NCBI GenBank assembly: GCA_022592435.1
Contig: JABYQS010000135.1
Coordinates: 1-64,000 of the forward strand
Length of the DNA: 64,000 bases
DNA from: Cerioporus squamosus
Lineage: Eukaryota; Basidiomycota; Agaricomycetes; Polyporales; Polyporaceae
Direction of reading: 5' to 3'
Shown: positions 1 through 8,711 of the stretch, piece by piece
Layout: each line of letters starts with the position of its first letter
How positions within the stretch are numbered: the stretch's first letter is position 1
Position numbers and translations under genes: made by a program
The notes under the pieces: model-generated
What the model was told of the DNA's origin: nothing
The model's database searches: none
Seen by the model: the letters and a program-made list of their open reading frames with translations, nothing else

Positions 1-38
1 CGACACAAGTACAGTAGCAACGTACAACCGCGTTGCTC

Positions 39-46
39 ATACTTAC
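39..46. repeat. Left target-site duplication of the MITE
   Basis: ATACTTAC, identical to positions 464-471 on the other side of the element. Confidence 0.85.
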
Positions 47-463
47 TAGTGACTTGCAAGTCCCGGCCTCAGGCCGTCAAGCCGCGAGGCCGAGCCCCCA
101 CTGAGGCCGGGACGGGACGGGCCCTACTGGGGGCTTCAGATGGCTTGACGGCTCGGCTTGTGCTTTTGGCAAGCCCAAGCCAAGCTGTCAGGATGGGGCT
201 TTGACGCTCGTCTTCAAGTTGTTGCTGCAGAAGATGACCGGCTATGAGCCAGAAGGCAGTCAGAATTTAACCATGACAATGCCGGTAACAACTTACAGTG
301 ACACGACAGTCACTCACCATAAGCCGTGGCTCAGGCCGGGATGAGCCCTCGGCTCGGCCTGAGACGTCCTCAGGGCCCGGCCTGAGGTTCGACCAAGCCC
401 CGGCCGTCTGAAGCCGAGCCCAAGCCCCGGGCTTCAGGCCGAGCCGGGACTTGCAAGTCACTA
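47..463. mobile_element. hAT-like non-autonomous element (MITE), 417 bp
   Basis: The ends are a 21-bp perfect terminal inverted repeat beginning TAGTGACTTGCAAGTCCCGG (left end at 47; right end reads the same on the - strand from 463). The element is flanked by an exact 8-bp direct repeat, ATACTTAC, at 39-46 and 464-471. An 8-bp target duplication plus a TAGTG-type terminus is typical of the hAT superfamily. The interior is GC-rich, made of repeated GGCTC/GGCCT/CAGGCC words, and has no plausible transposase, so it would need a transposase supplied in trans. The perfect TIRs and duplications suggest a fairly recent insertion. Confidence 0.85.
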
Positions 464-471
464 ATACTTAC
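464..471. repeat. Right target-site duplication of the MITE
   Basis: ATACTTAC, identical to positions 39-46. Confidence 0.85.
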
Positions 472-524
472 AGCGTTCTGAATTCTGAGGCTTGCACAGA
501 GCAAAAAGGAACAATCAGGCGTGA

Positions 525-595
525 TTCCGACCGGGGGATCGAACCCCTAGCTATCGCGTGAGAGGCCATAACGTTAGCCACCACACCATATCGGA
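525..595 (-). tRNA. tRNA-Glu(CTC)-like gene, possibly degenerate
   Basis: Read on the - strand, the 71-nt segment starts TCCGATATGGTG and ends GGTCGGAA. It has a T-loop core GGTTCGATCCC and an anticodon loop CTCTCAC, giving anticodon CTC (Glu). The acceptor stem pairs in six of seven positions; the anticodon stem and the T stem each carry a mismatch. A run of five T on the same strand about 17-21 nt downstream (504-508) could be a Pol III terminator. The mismatches leave open a weakly functional copy or a tRNA pseudogene. No intron is evident. Confidence 0.6.
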
Positions 596-1077
596 AGGGA
601 TGGGTTGTCGTAACCTGTGTATCTATACCTTTACAATTCTTCTGTCTTGCGCTGTCGTCCCTCTTACTGCTCATGAGAGTGAGCAAAGTGAGGACCGGAT
701 TAGAGGACCTGGTCGGTCAGCTGGAGATTTGATGTACGTAGTGTCCGGAATCCGAACCCACTATGGACGAACCTGCTCTCGATACGAGGGAGGCTCTGTA
801 CTTATAAGAGCCTCCAATCAGTCCTTCGTCAGTTCGTGGGCGGTATCGTGGAACGTCAGTACTGAAAGCATGCTTCGCTAGATGACTTTTAATATTCCCA
901 TTGGTACAAGATTGCTGTACGTAGTACCAAATATGCGGACGAAAGTGCTAGGCAACGAGTACAACATACATGCTGTGGACGCAGGACTGTGTACAAGATA
1001 CAACACCACGGGTATTCCCTTCGATACATAACTGCGAGATACTGTCTGTCTTTGAGATGCGTCACCATTGCAAATGT
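596..1077. other. Intergenic, no gene seen
   Basis: Short open frames occur here on both strands but none has a coding-like composition or a recognisable family. This is the region 3' of the multikinase gene and 5' of the tRNA-like gene. Confidence 0.5.
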
Positions 1078-2266
1078 TCACGACGCCGACGTAGAAGAGG
1101 CCGCCTTGACTTCCTCGATACGCCTGTCTAACAGGCCAAGGACCGTGTCCACGCCCTTCAGCACGCCCTCATCGGGCCCGATCCCCCGGACGATCTTCGT
1201 GTGCGCAAAGTCAATCAGCTTGACGAGGTACGGAGGACCGACGCGCGTCTTGCCCGAGCCTTCTTCGTTCTCCTCCTCTTCTTCCTCGTCTTCCTCGTCG
1301 TCATTCTCCTCGTCGGCCTCCTCGAGCCACTTGAGCCCCTCCCGGGCGCGCTCCCAGTCCGCCTCGTAGATGATCAGGAGGCTGCCGCCGACCATGCGCA
1401 TGTGCACGTCCGCGAGCGTGGCACGGATCTCCGCGACGTCCTCTCGGAGCGACTCCAGCACGGGCAGGAGGATGTCCGCGGGCAGCCCAGTCCCTTGCGA
1501 AGGCGGGGCGTCTTCGCTGTCGCCCCCAGCGGACGACGTGGACGTGGCGGGTGCGGGTGGCGTGTCTGATGCGAGCGGGAAGAAACGCGCCATGCCGTCC
1601 GGGAGGTCGGAGGCCTTGATCGACTTGCCGTAGGACTTCGGGGTGTTCACCGCGTTGCCGCTGGCGAGATCGTATACCTGACGAGATTGCATGAGTATTC
1701 AATGCAGTCTCCCAGGATGCCAGGACGGCGGCGACGTACTTGGAACCCAGTCAAGCGTATGCCAGTCTCGAGGGAAGTCGTCTCGCGCGCGGTCTTCTCC
1801 ATGCGCGCACGCTTCTCCTCGCTCGCGCTGTCGTCATATAGTACAGTGCCAAGCTTCACGTCGAGGATGTTGGGTTTCAGGAAGGAATGCGACAGGTTTT
1901 CGAGCACTAAGGACTGTGCAGTTGCGAACCGCACCGATGAGCCCCCAATCGCGATCGCCACCACAGCCAAACCGAGAGGCACTCATCTTTCTCCCCAACC
2001 GCAGGAGCCTGCACGACCTTCAGCGGCTCGCCCTCCGCCTGCGGCTGGCTCTCGTCCAGCTTCCCCTCGAGACGCAGCGTGCCGTAGAACTTGGGCACGT
2101 AGGGCCGGAGGGGGGCGAAGCCCGGGTCTCCCGCGACCGACTGGTAGAACGCGACTTCGGCGGCGAGCGCGGGCTTGATGAGCAGCGAGCCGTCTTCGCT
2201 CGTCATGACTCCCGCGTGTCCGCCGACTTGCGACGTGAGCGGGACCGTCTTCTCTGCAGCAGACAT
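1078..2266 (-). CDS. ARG82: Inositol polyphosphate multikinase (IPK family)
   Basis: Phosphorylates inositol tris- and tetrakisphosphates to higher inositol phosphates; the family also acts in phosphate signalling and transcription. Three exons: 1973-2266, 1740-1913, 1078-1677, introns of 59 and 62 nt, all phase 0, giving about 355 aa. The family signature PxxxDxKxG is seen as PNILDVKLG at about residues 113-121, after LVLENL. The C-terminal catalytic block is LIDFAHT (about residue 312), preceded by a GGSLLIIYE strand. Between those last two blocks lies a long Glu/Asp-rich stretch (roughly residues 270-295), a low-complexity insertion relative to the kinase core. The start is the first ATG, with the typical short fungal N-terminus. 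It lies head to head with the small + strand gene at 2578, sharing about 310 bp of upstream DNA. The fold call is secure; which substrate it prefers is inference. Confidence 0.9.
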
Positions 2267-2577
2267 GGTCGGGATTGGTGTAGGGGTCGGGAGGTAGTGA
2301 TGGTATCAAGGTAAGCCGCGGGCGTCCTTGTTCTCAGTCGCAGCTACATGGTATTTGTCTTTGCACTGTCCTCGCGATCCGACGAAGTACGCAGCGTCGG
2401 CCTTGAGTTTGATGAATGTTGCAAAATATTAGTCTGTCGCGACATTCCGAGCACGATAGCGAAGAGCGAGCAGGACGATTATGGTGGACAGAAGCAAGTC
2501 GTATCTCCTGGTATCGTTCCGTCGTAATTGCCGCCTGGGACCATTCTTGACCTGAGACCTCCAACCCCCATTTCGCG

Positions 2578-2871
2578 ATGACCACCGCACTCGCTCACGA
2601 ACACGCAGACAAAGTCTTCATCGCCGTGACGCTCTCGCCGACCTCTGCGCTCAACAGCGATCCCGACGGACTGGTCGTTCACCCGCTCATCACGCGTCTG
2701 GGCCGCGTCGGCGAGCTGCAAGACGTGCAGCTGCTCGGCGTCCCTCGCGACAGCTGGGCTCATGCGCAGCACGAGGTGTTGGACTCTCTGAACCAGCTGC
2801 AGGGCGTCTTGAGGGTGGATGTGCAAGACATTCCGAAGTTGAGGGCTAAGAGAGGCGGCGACGAGTTGTGA
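2578..2871 (+). CDS. Small conserved-looking protein of unknown function, 97 aa
   Basis: Single exon from an ATG at 2578 to TGA. I do not recognise the family. The protein has a regular mix of hydrophobic and charged residues (for example LGRVGELQDVQLLGVP in the middle and a KLRAKRGGDEL end), with no signal peptide and no membrane segment. It looks like a small soluble protein rather than a chance frame, because low-complexity is absent and it sits directly opposite the multikinase with a shared upstream region. It could also be the last exon of a longer gene, but no convincing upstream exon was found. Confidence 0.5.
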   Translation: MTTALAHEHADKVFIAVTLSPTSALNSDPDGLVVHPLITRLGRVGELQDVQLLGVPRDSWAHAQHEVLDSLNQLQGVLRVDVQDIPKLRAKRGGDEL

Positions 2872-3207
2872 AGACGTTACGGAAGTCAACCACATGCAAG
2901 TACGTACGCTTGATGCTACAATGAGGACATCATCGATCATCGTTCACACCGCGCATATACAGCGTGTTGTGTCGTGTGTAATAATGCACTGTACCTTCTC
3001 CCCTGAAATGACGATCCCGAGCCTCGGGCACCTCTCCGTTCTTCCAGCACGCTCAACCAGACCCCTCTGAGTCTGAACACAATTATCAGATGTCTGCGAG
3101 AGACGTTGCGAGAGACCTGCGAAATGTAAGTAGGCTCCGCGTCTGTCGTCGTTCGATGCAGCGTGATGATGAATATGTTGACTCCCTATTGTCAGATAGA
3201 CTGCATC

Positions 3208-4985
3208 ATGGATAGCCTGCCCTTCCCCGACTTTGGGACGATTGTCCCGGCGGTGGACCGTAGGAGCTTGTCTGGATTGTCCGGTCCCGAGATACGCTCA
3301 TGGACCATGGCGAAGGCTGCAGAGTATCGCAACATCGCGCTCGGTCTCCTCGCCATCCACAATTAATGTCATCGCGCCCATTCACTGCCTCCCCAACGAA
3401 ATCCTATCCCTCATTTTCGCCAGTGCATGGGACGACCAGGATAGCTTCCGCCTCGCTCACGTATGCCGTCACTGGCGTCAAGTCCTCCTTTCCACACCCG
3501 AGTTCTGGGCCGACGCGGTAGAAGACGCATCCTATCCCGTTTCCCGAGCATACCTCGCAGCTATACTAGAGCGATCCCGGCCTCTTCCTATTCAGCCCGC
3601 GTTCTTCTACTTCACCATAGTGTTATCCAGGACTCTCGATTCGGAGCTGTGGAGGATAACGGCACTCAGGGTGGATGCCGAGACCACAGACGAGGTGACC
3701 TGGCTCCATTGCACGCTTCGCCAAGGCATGCCGGTCCTTGCGGAACTCGTCGTAGTATACGAGCCCGGGGAGTGCCGCTGCCGCTGCGACCGCTACTACG
3801 ACCCATGCGATGATTGCAGGGAGAGATGTCACGACAAACACTTTGAACTCGGCGTTGAGCCTTTGCCCGCCCATGCCGTCCCGCACCTCCGACACATCGA
3901 GATTCCAGCATTCCTATTCCCGAAGGTCACCGTCCCATCCCTGCGGCGGGTGCGCTTGGATAGACACCTTTCAGAGAACTACCACGAGAATCCCCAGACG
4001 AACCTTGAAGATCTGCTTCTCGCACTTGTGGAATGTCCGGAGATCGTCCAGCTTGTGCTTGTCACGCTGTTGATGCAGGAAGAACAGATTGACGACGACG
4101 AGGTCCTCCGACTCTTATCCGAAGCCCATACGTCTCATCAGAAATCGCAGTACTCTTGTCGCATCTCGTCCTCCCGTCGATCGCTTGCGTCCATGTTCGC
4201 GATCACAGTAGCCCCGGAGACTGGCCGCACCATCTCTGGGACTGCTTGAAACGCAGTCTGCTCACAGACCTGCTCATCTCAGGTGTTGACCGTGTAGTTT
4301 TGATGCGCGGACGTCCACATATTCAGACTGCGCTGGACTGCTACGCCGGTGGCCAGCAACGCCTCCACATCAAATCCTCCCTGCTCGATACGAAGATGGG
4401 AATGCAAGAACTGGGAGACGCTCTTCGATCCCTAGCGTGTGTCACGCAACTGACATGCAAGTCGGAATCATGGCGGCCCGAATACAACTGGCGTCTTCTG
4501 CTTCCCATCTTGCCACGACTGCAGTCCCTGACGATATCCAGTTCTGACGGCGTTGGTATCCTCAGCATCCTCAAACCCTCCGACGACCCCACCTGCGGTG
4601 ACCTCGTCTGCCCGTGTCTGGAACGGTTGTCCCTTGAGAAGTGCTGGTCACACATCGACAAGTCCAGGTACGCTCTGCGTGGAAGTACCGCAGACATGCA
4701 AGAGCAAGAAGCAGTTGCCCGCTTCTCCAAAAGGGCCGCAGGCCTTCAGTCGACCTTGAGTGCTCGAGCGTCGCGCTTCGGCAGTCGGCTGACGTATCTG
4801 CGATACTACGAGTGTTGGTCCGTCCCGTGGAAGATTCGCATTCGCCCGGCCGCATATTCGCCCTCGATGAGAAGGGCCCTTGCTGGAGGTCCGTCGAGCT
4901 GGCGTTTCGCGCTGTGCGGGCCTTGGTGGACGGACCTACGATCTTCGCTGGGTGCTGGGAAGAATATACGGGAGAAGCGCTCTAG
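3208..4985 (+). pseudogene. F-box protein family A, decayed copy
   Basis: F-box proteins recruit substrates to SCF ubiquitin ligases. Starting at ATG 3208 (after a likely 5'UTR intron ending CAG at about 3195), the product resembles the intact paralogue on the - strand at 45364-47151. Shared features are the N-terminal SLSGL...EIRSWT block, then the F-box core HCLPNEILSLIF and LAHVCRHWRQVLL, then a leucine-rich C-terminal half. The frame is broken at least three times: a 4-bp TTAA insertion at 3360-3368 directly before the F-box, a shift plus loss of about 15 codons near 4130-4160, and another shift near 4810-4820, after which the last block (VRALVDGPTIFAGCW) lies in a third frame. No single set of introns restores one frame, so this is a pseudogene. 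Confidence 0.8.
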
Positions 4986-5225
4986 GTGGAGGGTAATGTT
5001 CCAGCAGTACAGACCCAGTGTACGCGAGCTTGTCCGGTATTGATCTACGATGGTTGTAGACGATGAGCTATCTCGGACAATAGGGAGGGCGCCACTGGTC
5101 CTTCAAGTTGTCTGGCACAGTAAGCGCCCCGACATGGTCTCGTCAATTGGTACAAGAACCACTGCGCCCGCGCGAAATCTCCTCCTTTCTCCTCTCACAT
5201 ATACTATCTCGCTGCTGTGGGCCTC

Positions 5226-5985
5226 GCGAAGTTGAAGAAGGTAGCGCCCTTTCTATCGCTGCTCCTACACCGGAAACGTCGAGCACAACGTCTACCGGCA
5301 CGCATACCTTGCGATGAAGGAATCGGAATCCCGCCGCCACAAGCGTACCGCAAGGTCTTTCCGACGTGAGTACCATGGCGTATGTGATATCATACCGTTC
5401 ATTGACACGACTCGGATAGACCAGAAACGTTGAATGTAGATGCCCTTCGTGAAATCGCATCAGTTTTGCGAGAGGAACGGGACTCTTATGGTCCTTGCCT
5501 CTTGCTCCCGCGTGCTTCGCAGGAAATTCTCCCCTGTGCTCTTCTACCATGCTGTATATCTGGGTGGCTATGACGAGAACGATCCTCCAGTAGCAATACG
5601 CTATCTCATCCGGTTAGTGCTTCTTTTGTTTTCGCCGCGACAGATGCTGACATCGCGCACGAGGAAGATGCCTTCGGGTCAGGCCCCGTATGGAAAGCAA
5701 CGCCGCAGTCCAGCTCTTCATGTCTATCCTGGGACGCCTACCGAACCTCACTGCAATAACATGCGGTGCCGTATTATACGGTGCTCCGCTCGTCATTATC
5801 AAGCGTTGCCTCACTCTTCCTCACATCACGTCCATAACGTTCACCAATCAAGCAAACACGTTCACTGCGTACGAGCCCCCGTCGGCATTGGGAGTGATCG
5901 CCAGGGCGCCGGTTCCCCTCATCGGCTTCTCCTACATCATCCCCACTGTCAGAGTCTTCTCTGCGCACTCAGGCTCGAGCCTGGA
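5226..5985 (+). pseudogene. F-box family B copy 1, truncated and frameshifted
   Basis: This matches the start of copies 2-4: a leader exon like that of copy 4 (about 5226-5367, shared core LSLLLHRKR), an intron ending CGGATAG at 5420, and an F-box exon whose first half (NVDALREIASVLREERDS) and second half (VLASCSR, then YDENDPP) lie in different frames because of a short deletion near 5490. Intron 2 and the start of the main exon follow (ATG at 5690). The main exon stops matching at about 5945, some 85 codons in, and runs into an unrelated short stretch and then a stop at 6001-6003. All later exons are missing, and copy 2's upstream region begins at about 5995. Confidence 0.75.
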
Positions 5986-6106
5986 GTCGATGCAGGCTGA
6001 CTAAGCTGCGTTCTTCTTGTTGCAACATGCACAGCATAGTAAGCGCCATCCACCAAGATCATGTCGCTTGCGGGTCGAACACTTTCCCTTCAACCCTATC
6101 ACCGCT

Positions 6107-7995
6107 ATGCGCTCTGTAAGAAACAAGGCGTCCTTCATCGCACTGGTTCTCCGTCGGAAAAGAGGAGCGCAAGTCGCACATCCTGCTCGCGAGGATGTCG
6201 GAAAACTCGAAGTCTCTCCGCCACGGTCATCTCGAAGGCCTCCGCCCACGTAAGTGCTTTGATTTATGCAATGGATAGGTTCAACTGAGCTATTGCAATC
6301 TGACAGGCTGGAAATGTTGGACTTGAATGTCTTTCGCAAACTTGCTTCCATATTACGAGATGGACGGGATACGGCTGCACTCAAGGCTCTTGCCTCTTGC
6401 TCTCGCCTGCTTCGCGAGATACTATCTCCTGTGCTCTTCGACCATGCTCGATACCTTGACGTTTACGATGAGAACGATCCTCCCGAAGCTATACGCTGTC
6501 TCATCCGGTGAGTGGGTTCCGATGTTCTCGCCGCCGCCCGCGACAGATGCTGACAGGGCGCCCGAGGAAGACAACTCCGAGTAAGGCCTCCTCTTGGCAT
6601 GGAAAGCGGTGTAGTTGTTCGACTCTTCATGTCCATCTTAGGACGCCTGCCGAACCTCAATGCGATTATATTCGACGTCCTGTTCTGCACTCCAATCGAC
6701 GTCATCAAGCGTTGTCTTGCTCTTCCTCGCATCACGTCCATCACGTTCACCAGTCAAGCAAACGCTTTCACTGTGTACGAACCCCCGTCAGCACTCAACG
6801 CGATTGCCACCGCGCCACTTCCCCTCACCGGCTTCGCTTACATTAGGCCCTTTTGGCGAGAGAAGCGCTTCCGAGTTGCCATACTCCCGATTGATACGCA
6901 CTTCGAACGCGAAGAGAAGTGGTTGTCTGCACTTATTCCTGGCATGGCGAGCACCCTCATGCAACTCACGGTACCCATGGAGACTTCGCTGATATCGGCC
7001 ATGGCTAGCCTGTCATGGCCCGCACTACAGGATCTGTCGATACGCGGCCGCTACTGGAGCGAGGAGCAGAAAGATGCCCTGCCGCAGTTTCTTTCGTCAA
7101 TACCACGATTGCGCAAGCTATCGGTCACAGTGTGCAGGCGCGGTCGTACCGACCGCCCGCCTATACTCGGTTCCAGCACTGTCCCTCATCCGACCATAGC
7201 TGGACTCCGCTCCCTTACCGTTGCTTATCCAGACCCTGCCGACAACATCTTCTCCATCGATGCGACACGTCTCCGCCACCTATCACTCTGCGACGCTCCA
7301 CGCTTTTACTGTGACCTTTCCCAGGATGAAACAGTATCGAGCGGCTTCGCTCGGCCGATCCTCCATTCCGCCGAATGCCTGTCCATTTTGCGGCGGATGG
7401 ATATGCCCGAGCTTTCCAACCTGGAACTTGTCTACCTCGCAAATACTGCCGGCTCCGACGACGAGCTTCTCAGCTACGTTATCCACACATTCCCCCATCT
7501 GTCCCACCTCGAGCTGCACAGGTATCGCGCAAACAGGGATGAGGTCGTGGACTACGTGAGCATCGTCGTGCCTCCTCGAGCACTCGTCTGACCCCTTAAT
7601 AGGTACATATTACTAAGCTGCTCACGGGAGCGCGTAATCTTCGAAGCGTTCGCCTTAACCTTGACTTTCACGACGACCACGGGCCGCACACCAACGCTGG
7701 TGGATCCGTCTTACGGGAATGGCGAATAACCTTCCGGGAACGTCGCGGTCCCGAAATCGTCGCCATCCTGGAAGCGTGTCCGTGGCTAGAGGATGTAGAG
7801 CTCTTGTATCATGCTTGGTGGTCCTCGAGGTGGGCCAAATTTCCCACATCACGATACCCTGGGCCTCGCTGTATCGACTCCGAAGACGGCAGCACTAAGT
7901 GAGTGACCCCCGCTTGGTCTGTTGGCTCCTTACCTCGTCATGATGATGCATACTTGCTTTCTAGTGATTCTGAATCGCTTCCGGAGCGGTGGTAA
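6107..7995 (+). CDS. F-box-like protein family B, copy 2, 546 aa
   Basis: Five exons: 6107-6249, 6307-6507, 6586-7555, 7603-7898, 7965-7995; all phases fit and copies 3 and 4 have the same structure. Exon 1 encodes a basic leader (MRSVRNKASF..RRKRG). Exon 2 holds the F-box-like helices (FRKLASILRDG..ALASCSRLLREILSPVLF) followed by YDENDPPEAIRCLIR. Exon 3 is leucine-rich and repeat-like, with the conserved block MESGVVVRLFMSILGRLPNL near its start. Exon 5 encodes only the tail DSESLPERW. The likely role is substrate adaptor of an SCF ubiquitin ligase, inferred from the weak F-box; no catalytic motif is seen. Exon 3 is very close to that of copy 3, so these two separated or were homogenised recently. 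Start chosen because MRSVR is shared with copy 3. Confidence 0.75.
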
Positions 7996-8354
7996 AGCTT
8001 TGAATGTCCTTCGCCCTGCTGCGTTGCACCGCAACTGTGCTCTCCCGACGCTCCCGACATCCTGTCATGTACTTTACGACCTGACGTCTTCTGCTTATTC
8101 ATTGCCTCCGCAAGTCCTCTTACTCACGATCGCACAAATGGATCTACATCGTGCGCTGCGTTCTCCGCATTCGTGTGGACGCTGAAGGCTGCGTTCCGCG
8201 GCGCCACAACCTATGTTCACTAGCTGACTTCTCAGCATCTTCACGCACCTCAGGAAAGGCCGATACCTATGCCTTCGATAGTGACGGACTCTGCACCTGC
8301 GCTGTGCGACAAATATGATGCTGGTCTCCCGACCGCGGCAGGAAAGGCCCGGCC

Positions 8355-8460
8355 TTGCTGGAGTTCCATTGAGCCGGCATGTCGCGTTGTGCCAGACTTG
8401 TTGGACGGACAGTCCCTCTGTTTCGCTTAATGCAGGTCATAAGATGCGGGAGAAACGGCG
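8355..8460 (+). pseudogene. Relic of the 3' end of an F-box family A gene
   Basis: The bases around TTGGACGGACAGTCCC and the GATGCGGGAGAAACG that follows align with the last 100 bp of the decayed family-A gene at 4885-4985. There is no open frame. The fragment sits between F-box B copy 2 and protease 1, and a matching fragment occurs in the next unit. Confidence 0.55.
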
Positions 8461-8711
8461 ACGGATCTAAGGACGCTTCTCCGAGGCTGACTGCAGTGAC
8501 TCGGCACCATACTACGAGCCGACAACTCGATGTGTGATGTTTTGCCGATCCCTTTTGCCGGGCAGGTTACAACCCCGCCATTGTCGGTGTACACATAGAC
8601 ACAGAGAGCAGCGGTGGATGAACATCATGATGAATAGGGTATACGCATACATGCAAGTGAAAGCCATCTGGTATGTCCTGCTCGAAGTGCAGAGGAGATG
8701 AGTCACGGCGT

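Noticed and set aside
47..463. GC-rich words as a CRISPR-like or satellite array
   Set aside because: Spacing is irregular and the segment is bounded by TIRs and a target duplication, so it is a MITE interior.
7556..7602. A premature stop in F-box B copy 2 at about 7590
   Set aside because: It lies inside a conserved intron (GTGAGC...ATAG) found at the same place in copies 3 and 4.
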